Of a stretch of 19,109 bases of DNA, positions 4,744 to 12,571 are shown one piece after another. The DNA comes from CAZAGO01 sp964485045 (GTDB lineage: Archaea > Nanobdellota > Nanobdellia > Pacearchaeales > GW2011-AR1), in contig CAZAGO010000012.1 in NCBI GenBank assembly GCA_964485045.1, positions 1 to 19,109 of the forward strand, read 5' to 3'. The notes beneath the pieces are model-generated. The model was not told the origin of the DNA. It saw only the letters and a program-made list of their open reading frames with translations, and ran no database searches. The first letter of the stretch is position 1, and the number at the start of each line of letters is the position of its first letter. Position numbers and translations under genes: made by a program.

Positions 4744-6366
4744 ATGGCAGATACAAAACAAATTATCTACGGAGAAAATGCAAGGCAATCTTTGATAAAG
4801 GGAATTGATAAAGTTGCAAACACGGTTAAAGTAACCTTGGGTCCAAAAGGTAGAACGGTTATTCTTGACAGACATTCTCCGTTAGTTTCTAATGATGGGG
4901 TTACAATAGCAAAAGAGATAGAGCTAAAAGATAAATTTGAAAATATGGGTGCTAAGCTAATAAGAGAAATCTCATCAAAAACTCAAGATGATGCAGGAGA
5001 TGGAACAACTACTGCAATAGTGTTAGGGCAGTCAATTATAAAAGAAGGGATGAAAAATATAACCTCTGGAAGCAATCCCATTGAAATTAAGAAAGGAATT
5101 GATAAGGCAGTTTTAAAAGTCATAGAATATATTAAAGAAGAGAGTGTTAAAGTGAATGATAAGAGAATGATTTCTCAAGTTGCTTCAATTTCAGCGAATA
5201 ATGATGAAACCATTGGGAATCTAATAGCAGAAGCAATGGAAAAGGTTGGAAATGATGGGGTAATAACAGTTGAGGATGGCAAGAGCATGGAGACTAATTT
5301 AGAAGTTGTAGAAGGAATGCAATTTGATAAGGGATTTGTTTCTCCATATATGGTAACTAATCAGGAAAGAATGGTTTGTGAATTAGAAGAGCCATACATT
5401 TTAATTACAAATAAGAAAATATCTTCAATGAAACAATTAATACCTACTTTAGAAAAAGTTGCTCAAGAAGGAAAATCGCTGCTTATAATCGCTGAGGATG
5501 TTGAAGGCGAAGCATTGGCTGCTTTGATAATCAATATTCTCAAAGGAGCTTTAAAAGTATGTGCAGTTAAAACTCCTGGCTTTGGCGACGAACAAAAAGA
5601 GATTCTTGAAGATATAGCAATTTTAACAGGCGGACAAGTAATAACTGAAGATAAAGGCATGAAGCTTGAAGAGTTTAATGAAGACAATCTCGGAAGTGCA
5701 AGAAAAATAGTTATCACAAATGACAAAACAACAATTATTGAAGGAAAAGGAGATAAAAGAAACATAGAAAAAAGAAAAAAAACAATTGAGGCTCTGGTTA
5801 AAAATACAGATTCAGATTATAAGAAAGAGGAATTAAGAAAGAGATTAGCAAAATTAGGCAATGGTGTTGCGGTTATTAAAGTTGGGGCAACAACAGAAAC
5901 AGAACTTGAAGAAAAGAAACTTAGAATAGACGATGCCTTAAATGCCACTAAAGCAGCTGTTGCCGAAGGAGTAGTAGTTGGTGGAGGAATAACTTTATTG
6001 AGAGCAAAAGAAGCTTTAGAAATAAAAGGTGTTGAAGATGAGTTTCATAATGATGAAAAAATAGGGTTGGCAATTGTAAAAAGAGTTATAGAAGAACCGA
6101 TAAGACAAATAGCTAAAAACTCAGGAAAAGAAGAGTTAGAAGTTTTGGTTAAAGTTAAAGATAATAAAGAAAAGCATTATGGCTATAATGCTAAAACCAA
6201 CAGATACGAAAATTTGTTTGATGCAGGAGTCATTGATCCGACAAAAGTAGTGAGAAATGCTCTTCAGAACGCAGCATCGATTGCAGGTTTAGTTTTGACA
6301 ACAGAAGCCTTGGTTGCAGATTTTGAAGAGAAAAAAGATAAGATTTCGGAGGCAATCATAATATAA
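4744..6366 (+). CDS. groEL: GroEL, group I chaperonin (bacterial type)
   Basis: This is the 60-kDa ring chaperonin that folds proteins with ATP and GroES in the cytosol. Visible motifs are VTLGPKGRTVILD (P-loop region), SNDGVTIAKEIEL, and DDAGDGTTTAIV with the catalytic Asp at residue 86. The apical domain includes VEGMQFDKGFVSPYMVTN and LLIIAEDVEGEALAALIIN, and the C-terminal equatorial part begins AVAEGVVVGGGITLLRAKEAL. The length (540 aa) is close to E. coli GroEL. The tail ends ISEAIII with no Gly-Gly-Met repeat, which is common outside proteobacteria. It lies 1 nt after groES. Codon use looks like that of its neighbours, so any transfer from bacteria is old. Confidence 0.97.
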   Translation: MADTKQIIYGENARQSLIKGIDKVANTVKVTLGPKGRTVILDRHSPLVSNDGVTIAKEIELKDKFENMGAKLIREISSKTQDDAGDGTTTAIVLGQSIIKEGMKNITSGSNPIEIKKGIDKAVLKVIEYIKEESVKVNDKRMISQVASISANNDETIGNLIAEAMEKVGNDGVITVEDGKSMETNLEVVEGMQFDKGFVSPYMVTNQERMVCELEEPYILITNKKISSMKQLIPTLEKVAQEGKSLLIIAEDVEGEALAALIINILKGALKVCAVKTPGFGDEQKEILEDIAILTGGQVITEDKGMKLEEFNEDNLGSARKIVITNDKTTIIEGKGDKRNIEKRKKTIEALVKNTDSDYKKEELRKRLAKLGNGVAVIKVGATTETELEEKKLRIDDALNATKAAVAEGVVVGGGITLLRAKEALEIKGVEDEFHNDEKIGLAIVKRVIEEPIRQIAKNSGKEELEVLVKVKDNKEKHYGYNAKTNRYENLFDAGVIDPTKVVRNALQNAASIAGLVLTTEALVADFEEKKDKISEAIII

Positions 6367-6370
6367 ATGT

Positions 6371-6376
6371 AAGGAG
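6371..6376 (+). promoter_or_regulatory. Shine-Dalgarno site deciding the hsp20 start
   Basis: AAGGAG at 6371-6376 overlaps the candidate GTG start at 6376, so it cannot serve that codon. It stands 11 nt before the in-frame ATG at 6388, which I therefore take as the start. Confidence 0.5.
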
Positions 6377-6387
6377 TGAAAATAAAA

Positions 6388-6840
6388 ATGTTTGGCGATA
6401 TATTTGATGAAATGAGAAGGCTTCAAAGAGAACTTGACAGAAGCTTTGAAGACTTTTGGGAAAGTGATAGTTATAAGGCTCTGCCAGATTACACTGGAAA
6501 AAAAGGGGCTTTATTACTTAGAAGTCCTTTAACAGACTTAGAAGAAACAGATAAAGAAGTAATTGCTAAGTTTGAAATGCCTGGCATTGACAAAAAAGAC
6601 ATTCAGCTTAATGTAACTCCTGACAAAATAGAAGTCAAAGTTGAAAAGAAACAAGAAGCTAAAGTTGAGAAAAAGGGCTTTTATAGAGAAGAAAGAAGTT
6701 ACAGAGGATTTTATAGAGCAATGGTATTACCGTCAGAAGTTTTAGCTGAAAAAGCTAAAGCAAAATATAAAGATGGAATCCTTGAAGTAACAATGCCGAA
6801 AGTCGAGAGTAAGAAGAAAAATAAAATAGAAATTGAATAA
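6388..6840 (+). CDS. hsp20: Hsp20/alpha-crystallin small heat shock protein
   Basis: This is an ATP-independent holdase that keeps unfolding proteins soluble. The N-terminal arm (MFGDIFDEMRRLQRELDRSFEDFW) is followed by an alpha-crystallin domain from about residue 50: PLTDLEETDKEVIAKFEMPGIDKKDIQLNVT, a strand with IEVKVEKKQE, then GFYREERSYRGFYRAMVLPSEV and the conserved KAKYKDGILEVTMPK. The C-terminal KNKIEIE contains an I-x-I motif that binds the neighbouring subunit's groove. About 150 aa, a normal length. It follows groEL by about 20 nt and probably shares its transcript; the T-rich DNA at 6841-6857 may end that transcript. Confidence 0.93.
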   Translation: MFGDIFDEMRRLQRELDRSFEDFWESDSYKALPDYTGKKGALLLRSPLTDLEETDKEVIAKFEMPGIDKKDIQLNVTPDKIEVKVEKKQEAKVEKKGFYREERSYRGFYRAMVLPSEVLAEKAKAKYKDGILEVTMPKVESKKKNKIEIE

Positions 6841-6857
6841 TTTTTATTTTTTGTTTT
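6841..6857 (+). terminator. T-rich stretch between hsp20 and grpE
   Basis: T5-A-T6-G-T4 directly after the hsp20 stop is a typical archaeal termination signal. A TATA-like TTTTATAAT follows at 6861-6869, so grpE-dnaK may be transcribed separately. Confidence 0.4.
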
Positions 6858-6858
6858 A

Positions 6859-7476
6859 ATGTTTTATAATCATATTACTATGGAAAAAGAAAAAATACAA
6901 AAATCAGAGAAAAAAGTAGAAGAATTAGCTGGAGAAATAAAGCAGGAAAGTGAAAAAATAATCAAAGAAGAAAAGAAAATTAAAAGCGAAACAAATGAAT
7001 TGAGAGAAAAATTAGAAAAAGCAAATAAATTGGCAGAAGAAAGGCTGAATCAATTAAAATATCTTCAAGCTGACTTTGATAATTATAGAAAACAATTTGA
7101 TAAAGAAAAAGAACAAATAATTAAATTAGCTAACGAAACTCTTGTTAAAGAGTTAATAGTAGTTTTAGATGACTTTGATGCAGCAATAAAAATATCAGCT
7201 GAAGGAGAAAATAGGAAAGGATTGCTAACACTCAAAAAAAAATTTTTTGATATATTAGCAAATCAAGAATTAAAAGAAATTGAAGCATTAGGTAAAAGGT
7301 TTAATCCTGAATTTCACGAGGTATTATGCAAAGAGCTAAGCAAACATAATGAAGACGAAGTTATAGAGGAAATACAGAAAGGATATATACTAAAATCAAA
7401 AGTCATAAGAACCAGTAAAGTTAAGGTCTCAAAGAAAGAAGATAAAGATTTAAAAATAAATCAAACAAAAAAATAA
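6859..7476 (+). CDS. grpE: GrpE, nucleotide exchange factor of DnaK
   Basis: GrpE releases ADP from DnaK. The N-terminal half is a long charged coiled coil (EKIQKSEKKVEELAGEIKQE... to RLNQLKYLQADFDNYRKQFDKEKEQI), containing the family signature LQADFDNYRKQ. A short four-helix part follows (ELIVVLDDFDAAIK...), then the beta-wing (EIEALGKRFNPEFHEVL, VIEEIQKGYILKSKVIRTSKVKVS). Length 205 aa, or 198 if translation starts at the in-frame ATG 6880 (MEKEKIQK), which avoids an odd MFYNHIT prefix and is equally plausible. It ends 1 nt before dnaK, the usual bacterial order. Bacterial in origin, as in other archaea that have DnaK. Confidence 0.93.
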   Translation: MFYNHITMEKEKIQKSEKKVEELAGEIKQESEKIIKEEKKIKSETNELREKLEKANKLAEERLNQLKYLQADFDNYRKQFDKEKEQIIKLANETLVKELIVVLDDFDAAIKISAEGENRKGLLTLKKKFFDILANQELKEIEALGKRFNPEFHEVLCKELSKHNEDEVIEEIQKGYILKSKVIRTSKVKVSKKEDKDLKINQTKK

Positions 7477-7477
7477 T

Positions 7478-9352
7478 ATGGCAAAAGAAAAAATAATAGG
7501 AATTGATTTAGGAACAAGCAATAGTCAGGTCGCGGTTGTTTTAGGTGGAAAACCAACAATAATTCCTTCAGCAGAAGGTGCAACTGTTGCAGGTAAAATG
7601 TTTCCTTCTATTGTAGCTTTTACAAAAGATGGGCAGTTATTAGTTGGAGAGCCTGCAAGAAGACAGGCTGTTTCAAATCCAGAAGGAACTGTAATAAAAG
7701 CAAAGAGAAAAATAGGAACTGATTTTAAATATAATATTCATGGAAAAGATTATACCCCTCAGCAAATTTCTGCTTATATTTTGCAGAAAATAAAGAGAGA
7801 TGCAGAAGCATTTTTAGGAGAGGAGGTTAAAAAGGCAGTTATAACTGTTCCTGCCTATTTTAATGATAATCAAAGAACAGCAACAAAAGATGCTGGAAAA
7901 ATTGCTGGATTGGATGTTGTAAGATTAGTTAATGAACCGACTGCTGCATCAATGGCTTATGGTTTAGATAAAGAAGGAGAGCATAAGATTCTTGTTTTTG
8001 ATTTAGGTGGGGGGACATTAGATGTAACTATTATGGAATTTGGAGATGGAACTTTTACTGTTTTGTCAACATCAGGAGATACACAATTAGGCGGGACTGA
8101 TATGGACGAAGCCCTTATCAAATGGGCTGTTGATGAATTTAAAAAACAAGAAGGAATTAATTTAGATGAAGATTCAACAGCAATGCAGAGGATTAGAGAA
8201 GCATGTGAAAAAGCAAAAATAGAATTATCAACAGTTTTAGAAACAGAGATTAATCTTCCTTATATTTCAGCTACAAGTAAAGGACCAAAACATCTTCTTT
8301 TGAAGCTAACAAGGGCAAAATTAGAGCAATTAATTGAGCCAATAATAAAAAGATGTATACACCCCGTTGAACAAGCACTTAAAGATGCTAATCTAAAGAA
8401 GGAAGATATTAAAAAAATAATTCTTGTTGGTGGACCTACAAGAATGCCAGTTATCCAAAAGTTTGTCGAAGAAAAACTCGGCAAAAAAGCTGAAAAAAGT
8501 ATAGACCCTATGGAATGCGTTGCAATGGGTGCAGCAATTCAAGGAGCTATTTTAGCAGGAGATATTAAAGATATAGTTTTACTTGATGTTACGCCATTAA
8601 CATTAGGAATTGAAACATTAGGGGAAGTAATGACTCCTTTAATTGAAAGAAATACCACAATTCCAACAAAGAAAAGTCAGATTTTTTCAACAGCAGCAGA
8701 TTTCCAAAACGCAGTTACAATTCATGTTTTACAAGGCGAAAGACCTATGTCAAAAGACAATGTAAGTTTAGGAAACTTTAACTTAATGGGAATCCCTCCA
8801 GCTCCAAGAGGAGTTCCGCAGATAGAAGTAACATTTGATATTGATGCAAATGGAATATTAAATGTATCTGCAAAAGACTTGGGAACAGGAAAAGAACAGA
8901 AAATGCAGATTACAGCATCAACTAAGCTGTCTGATAAAGATATTCAAAAAATGATGAATGAGGCTAAAGAGCATGAAGAAGAAGATAAAAAGACAAGAGA
9001 AAAAATTGAAGCAAAGAATAGCTTAGACTCATTAATATACTCTTGCGAAAAAGTAATCTCAGAGTCAGGAGATAAATTAAGCAAGGAACAAAAAGAGAAA
9101 GTTGAATCAGCAATAAAAAGTGCAAAAGAAGTATTAAAGAAAGATAATCTTGAGGATATTAAAAAAGAAACTGAAACTCTTCAAAAAGCAATGCAAGAAG
9201 CTTCAACAAAACTTTATGAAGAAGCAGCTAAGAAATATGCTGAAGAGCATGCTAAGGAAAGCCACGAAGTTGGAAAAGACAAAACAAATAGAAATAAGAA
9301 GAAAAAGAGCAATGATGAAGCTATTGATGCAGAATATGAAGTTAAGGGATGA
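7478..9352 (+). CDS. dnaK: DnaK, Hsp70 chaperone
   Basis: This is the ATP-driven cytosolic chaperone that binds short hydrophobic stretches. The nucleotide-binding domain shows GIDLGTSNSQVAVV (phosphate 1, with Ser where Thr is more usual), VITVPAYFNDNQRTATKDAGKIAGL, NEPTAASMAYG, VFDLGGGTLDVTIM and KIILVGGPTRMPVIQKFVEE. The linker VLLDVTPLTLGIETLG leads to the substrate-binding domain (VLQGERPMSKDNVSLGNFNL, FDIDANGILNVSAKD). The helical lid ends NDEAIDAEYEVKG, close to the bacterial DnaK tail. Length 624 aa, normal. No Shine-Dalgarno site precedes the ATG, so it probably relies on coupling to grpE. Confidence 0.97.
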   Translation: MAKEKIIGIDLGTSNSQVAVVLGGKPTIIPSAEGATVAGKMFPSIVAFTKDGQLLVGEPARRQAVSNPEGTVIKAKRKIGTDFKYNIHGKDYTPQQISAYILQKIKRDAEAFLGEEVKKAVITVPAYFNDNQRTATKDAGKIAGLDVVRLVNEPTAASMAYGLDKEGEHKILVFDLGGGTLDVTIMEFGDGTFTVLSTSGDTQLGGTDMDEALIKWAVDEFKKQEGINLDEDSTAMQRIREACEKAKIELSTVLETEINLPYISATSKGPKHLLLKLTRAKLEQLIEPIIKRCIHPVEQALKDANLKKEDIKKIILVGGPTRMPVIQKFVEEKLGKKAEKSIDPMECVAMGAAIQGAILAGDIKDIVLLDVTPLTLGIETLGEVMTPLIERNTTIPTKKSQIFSTAADFQNAVTIHVLQGERPMSKDNVSLGNFNLMGIPPAPRGVPQIEVTFDIDANGILNVSAKDLGTGKEQKMQITASTKLSDKDIQKMMNEAKEHEEEDKKTREKIEAKNSLDSLIYSCEKVISESGDKLSKEQKEKVESAIKSAKEVLKKDNLEDIKKETETLQKAMQEASTKLYEEAAKKYAEEHAKESHEVGKDKTNRNKKKKSNDEAIDAEYEVKG

Positions 9353-9360
9353 AAAATAAT

Positions 9361-9370
9361 CTTTAAAAAT
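9361..9370 (+). promoter_or_regulatory. TATA-like box before dnaJ
   Basis: CTTTAAAAAT lies just after the dnaK stop, centred about 37 nt before the dnaJ ATG. It would give a short leader of about 10 nt, so dnaJ may have its own promoter as well as read-through. Confidence 0.35.
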
Positions 9371-9401
9371 TCAATCTTTCTTATTTTTAAGAGACAATGA
9401 T

Positions 9402-10460
9402 ATGGCAGAAAAAGATTATTATAAAATACTCGGAGTATCAAAAGAAGCATCTCAAGAAGAGATAAAAAAAGCATTTAGGCAATTAGCAAGAAAATACCAT
9501 CCTGATGTTAATCAGGGGAATAAAGAAGCTGAAGAAAAATTCAAAGAAGTTAATGAAGCATTTCAGGTTTTAGGTAATTCTCAGAAGAAAGCTCAATATG
9601 ACCAATACGGAAGCTCTGCATTCTCTGCTGAAGACCTCGCAGGTTTTAGAAGCCAGAGATTTAATTTCGATGATTTATTTTCTGATTATGGTTTTGGAGA
9701 TATTTTCGATATTTTTAATCATGGCAGAAGAAGAGAATCTGAAAATTATGAAGAAGGGGCTGATTTAAGATATGATTTAGAAATCACATTAGAAGAGGCA
9801 TTTACTGGAATAAAAAAGATAATAGAAATACCAATTCATGAAGTTTGTAAAAAATGCAATGGACTTGGAGCAGAGAAAAAATATCTTAAAGAATGTGATA
9901 AATGTCATGGAACAGGCGAAATAAGAATGGCAAGAAGACAAGGGTTTACTCAATTTGTTTCTGTCTCTCCTTGTGATAAATGTCGTGGTGCTGGAAAAAT
10001 AGCAACTAAATATTGCGAAGTATGCAAAGGAAAAGGAGAATTGGAAAAAATTCAAAAAATTGAAGTTAAAATTCCAAAAGGAATTAATCACGGACAATAT
10101 TTAAGAATTGAAGGCAAGGGAGAATTAGGAAGAAATGCTCCCTCTGGCGATTTATACATTGTTATCCATATTAAGAAGCATCCAATATTCAAAAGAGAAG
10201 AAGAGAATTTATTCTTAGACAAGAAAATAGATTTAACAACTGCAATTTTCGGAGGCAAAATAGAAATTCAGGGAATTGATAAAAAAATAAAATTAAAAGT
10301 ACCTTCTGCAACCCAAAGCCACACACCATTTAGATTAGAAGGGCAGGGAATGCCCTTTGTAAATTCAAGAGACAGAGGAGATTTGTTTGTGAGAGTCATT
10401 GTTGATATTCCAAAATTCAGCAGCGATAAAGAAAAGCATTTCAAGAGGTTTTTTGAGTAA
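9402..10460 (+). CDS. dnaJ: DnaJ, Hsp40 co-chaperone (type I)
   Basis: DnaJ delivers substrates to DnaK and triggers its ATPase. The J domain spans residues 1-70 with the catalytic HPD at 33-35. The linker normally rich in Gly/Phe is short and holds few glycines (FNFDDLFSDYGFGDIFDIF). Four zinc-binding CxxCxGxG repeats follow: CKKCNGLG, CDKCHGTG, CDKCRGAG and CEVCKGKG. The C-terminal beta domains contain KIEVKIPKGINHGQYLRIEGKGE and PSATQSHTPFRLEGQGMP. Length 352 aa, slightly shorter than E. coli DnaJ. It closes the chaperone cluster; the next 228 bp contain no protein gene. Confidence 0.96.
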   Translation: MAEKDYYKILGVSKEASQEEIKKAFRQLARKYHPDVNQGNKEAEEKFKEVNEAFQVLGNSQKKAQYDQYGSSAFSAEDLAGFRSQRFNFDDLFSDYGFGDIFDIFNHGRRRESENYEEGADLRYDLEITLEEAFTGIKKIIEIPIHEVCKKCNGLGAEKKYLKECDKCHGTGEIRMARRQGFTQFVSVSPCDKCRGAGKIATKYCEVCKGKGELEKIQKIEVKIPKGINHGQYLRIEGKGELGRNAPSGDLYIVIHIKKHPIFKREEENLFLDKKIDLTTAIFGGKIEIQGIDKKIKLKVPSATQSHTPFRLEGQGMPFVNSRDRGDLFVRVIVDIPKFSSDKEKHFKRFFE

Positions 10461-10504
10461 CGCTTCTATTCTAATCATTGCAATCACCGCAATCACCATA
10501 ATCC

Positions 10505-10640
10505 TTATAAAATCCAATATTCTTATTAATTTGGGTGAAACGAGAAAACGACTTAACAAGAATCTAGGGTGTTCCAGATGTCCGCTCACGACCGAGGTGT
10601 CCACATACCGTCACTATTGGTTGTCTTATAGTTTTCATAC
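10505..10640 (+). ncRNA. Candidate ncRNA, copy 2 of the family seen at 3424-3639
   Basis: The 228-bp gap 10461-10688 has no convincing gene. A TATA box (TTATAAAAT, 10505-10513) predicts a start near 10534, and a G+C-rich island follows at 10566-10624 (32 of 59 by hand count). It begins with the block shared with 3497-3540: CGAGAAA, six variable bases, TAAC, then a stretch ending TGTCC. ACGACC (10588-10593) pairs with GGTTGT (10619-10624); inside it GGTGT (10596-10600) pairs with ATACC (10605-10609) around a CCAC loop. Both stems use a G-U pair on the plus strand that would be A-C on the minus, favouring a plus-strand RNA. No known family is recognised. The transcript end is unclear. Confidence 0.4.
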
Positions 10641-10659
10641 TTTTCCTACCTTAAGATTA

Positions 10660-10668
10660 TTTATAAAT
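10660..10668 (+). promoter_or_regulatory. TATA box of the dph2 fragment/dut pair
   Basis: TTTATAAAT is centred about 25 nt before the ATG at 10689, predicting a leaderless mRNA covering the dph2 fragment and dut. Confidence 0.5.
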
Positions 10669-10688
10669 CTTGATTTCCCTAGTTATTT

Positions 10689-10985
10689 ATGAAAGTGAGA
10701 AATATTGAAGATTTGAATGAAATTTATGATTTAGAATTGGATAAAGTCATCTCTCAAATAAAAAAACAAAAGGCAAAAATTGTTTTATTACAATTTCCTG
10801 ATGGATTAAAGCCTTATGCTATATGCATTGTAGATTTTCTTAAAGAAAAAACCAAAGCAGAGTTTTTAATTTGGTTTGGGTCTTGTTTTGGAGCGTGTGA
10901 TACTCCTAATTTGGGAAAAGATTTAGAAAAGAAGATAGATTTATTCGTTCAGTTTGGGCATAATGAAAAAATGCCTTCTTATTGA
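10689..10985 (+). CDS. dph2: Dph2-type diphthamide synthase, first domain only (truncated)
   Basis: Dph2 starts diphthamide synthesis on elongation factor 2 by moving a 3-amino-3-carboxypropyl group from SAM, using a 4Fe-4S cluster held by one cysteine from each of three similar domains. Only the first domain is here. VISQIKKQKAKIVLLQFPDGLKPYA, FLIWFGSCFGACDTPN (residues 61-74, holding the first cluster cysteine) and KKIDLFVQFGHNEKMPSY match the family in order, then a TGA ends the frame at 98 aa. The archaeal protein is usually about 330 aa. The two other domains are not found before the dut gene starts 2 nt later. It may be a decayed gene, a deletion that joined dph2 to dut, or a split protein with its other part elsewhere. 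It still has a good promoter and an intact frame. Confidence 0.7.
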   Translation: MKVRNIEDLNEIYDLELDKVISQIKKQKAKIVLLQFPDGLKPYAICIVDFLKEKTKAEFLIWFGSCFGACDTPNLGKDLEKKIDLFVQFGHNEKMPSY

Positions 10986-10987
10986 AA

Positions 10988-11407
10988 ATGATAAAAGTAA
11001 AAATAAAAAAGTTGAAAAAAGAAGCAGTTATTCCAAAGTGTGCTCTAAAAGGAGATGCTGGAATGGATGTTGTTGCAGTTACTAAAAATGAAACTGAAAA
11101 ATATGTTGAGTATGGAACAGGATTAGCGTTGGAAATTCCTGAAGGTTATGTTTGTCTAATTTTTCCAAGAAGCAGTGTTTCAAATAAAGATTTAATTCTT
11201 TCAAACTGTGTTGGAGTTTTGGATTCTGGATATAGAGGAGAATTAAGACTTCGTTTTAAAAAATACGGGAAAGAAGTTTATAATATTGGAGATAAGATTG
11301 GACAGATTATTATTCTTCCTTTTCCTAGAGTTGGTTTTGAAGAAGTTAAAGAACTTTCAAGTTCAATTAGAGGTAAGAAAGGTTTTGGCTCCACAGGAAT
11401 TAGATAA
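10988..11407 (+). CDS. dut: dUTP pyrophosphatase (trimeric dUTPase)
   Basis: It converts dUTP to dUMP and PPi, keeping uracil out of DNA and feeding dTMP synthesis. All five motifs are present: AGMDV (24-28), PRSS (60-63), GVLDSGYRGEL (76-86, with the catalytic Asp and substrate-stacking Tyr), GDKIGQIII (101-109) and the C-terminal GFGSTG (132-137) that closes over the nucleotide. At 139 aa from ATG 10988 the length is normal; a TTG at 10982 overlaps the dph2 fragment's stop and is less likely. It probably shares a transcript with the dph2 piece. It converges tail to tail, 2 bp apart, with the dCMP deaminase gene, the other dUMP source. Confidence 0.95.
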   Translation: MIKVKIKKLKKEAVIPKCALKGDAGMDVVAVTKNETEKYVEYGTGLALEIPEGYVCLIFPRSSVSNKDLILSNCVGVLDSGYRGELRLRFKKYGKEVYNIGDKIGQIIILPFPRVGFEEVKELSSSIRGKKGFGSTGIR

Positions 11408-11409
11408 AA

Positions 11410-12438
11410 TTAATCCTTAAAAGAAATCTTATTACTTGGTCTAGGAATTTTTTTTATTTTTATTCCTGAATCAAGGAGATATTTTTTTGCTCCATTATCT
11501 CCTTCAAAATCCTGATAGGTTATTATTTCATTTATTCCTACTTGAACAATTTCTTTTGCACACATTCTGCAAGGAGTATGAGTAAGATAAAGAGAGGAAT
11601 CTTTTATTATTATTCCATGAAGTCCTGCCTGAATTATTGCATTTTGTTCTGCATGAATTGCTCTGCATTCTTCATAGCCCATTCCTGAAGCTAAAGATAG
11701 TTTGTCTTTATTGCATCCTGATTCAAGACAATCTTTTTTTCCTCTTGCTGCACCATTATAGCCTGTAGTTAAAACTCTTTTGTCTTTTACTATTACTGCA
11801 CCTACATGATGTCTTAAGCAAGTACTTCTTTCTGCAACAAGAGAAGCCATTTTTATAAAATATTCATCCCATGAGGGTTTAGTATTTTCTGAATTTATTT
11901 TTTCATAAATTTTTTCTACTTTTTGTTGTAAATCTTCTACTCCATTATTGTTTAAAATTAAAATATCTGCCCTTTCCATGCAGGCTTCAAGATTTTGTTT
12001 ATGCTTTTCATTTGAAGTTCTTTCTCTTTTTTCATCTTCCAAAAACTTTTGATAATTTATTTTATCTGTTTCACTTTGTCTTATAAGAGTTCTTTTATAT
12101 CTAGTTTCTGGAAGGGCATCTACAGCAATTAAGTAGAAATCTCCTTTGGATTTTAATGCTTCAATTTCTCCAACAGTCCTTATACTCTCTATTATACAAT
12201 TCTTTTTTATTTTTTTAGCTTGTTTGTATAATTCTTCAGCAATAAAACTTGGAGAATTTTTTTCTCTTAGTTCGTTTGCTATGCTAACCATAGAGTCTCT
12301 GTTTAAAGGTAATGCCCTTTTTTTTATCTCTTGAGTTAGATACTCTCTTACTGAATAGTGTTCAAATCCTTTTTCTTTTAGAAATTCAACTATCTTTCCT
12401 TTTCCTGCTCCAAGAGTTCCAGTTATGCCTATAATCAT
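11410..12438 (-). CDS. Fusion of P-loop kinase-like domain and dCMP deaminase
   Basis: Residues 1-180 form a small P-loop kinase-like domain (MIIGITGTLGAGKGKIVEFL, resembling dephospho-CoA kinase/UPF0200), in which the Walker A Ser/Thr is Gly. Residues 188-342 are a zinc deaminase of the dCMP type: PSWDEYFIKMASLVAERSTC, TGYNGAARG, HAEQNAI (262-268, with the zinc His and catalytic Glu) and PCRMC (289-293). The likely reaction is dCMP to dUMP. The same order occurs in fungal Dcd1 and in bacterial AvcD/dCTP deaminases used against phage. With dut, thyX and tmk nearby, a housekeeping role in dTMP supply is the simplest reading; defence is possible. A TATA box centred 25 nt upstream predicts a leaderless mRNA. 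Confidence 0.88.
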   Translation of the reverse strand: MIIGITGTLGAGKGKIVEFLKEKGFEHYSVREYLTQEIKKRALPLNRDSMVSIANELREKNSPSFIAEELYKQAKKIKKNCIIESIRTVGEIEALKSKGDFYLIAVDALPETRYKRTLIRQSETDKINYQKFLEDEKRERTSNEKHKQNLEACMERADILILNNNGVEDLQQKVEKIYEKINSENTKPSWDEYFIKMASLVAERSTCLRHHVGAVIVKDKRVLTTGYNGAARGKKDCLESGCNKDKLSLASGMGYEECRAIHAEQNAIIQAGLHGIIIKDSSLYLTHTPCRMCAKEIVQVGINEIITYQDFEGDNGAKKYLLDSGIKIKKIPRPSNKISFKD

Positions 12439-12458
12439 CTTTGTATTATTTTTTTGTT

Positions 12459-12468
12459 ATTTTTAAAG
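12459..12468 (-). promoter_or_regulatory. TATA box of the dCMP deaminase gene
   Basis: CTTTAAAAAT on the minus strand, centred 25 nt before the ATG at 12438. Confidence 0.5.
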
Positions 12469-12571
12469 AAGTTGGTTCTAAAATATCTATACAAAAGATA
12501 GTGCTTATGGAAAGCTTTCCTAATTGAATAAAAAGAATAATTGCAAATCTTGTAAAGAAATTTTTTATAAA

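Noticed and set aside
12509..12520. GGAAAGCTTTCC palindrome between ccdA and the deaminase gene
   Set aside because: Short, without a T-run, and not placed relative to a promoter; a 12-bp palindrome may be chance.
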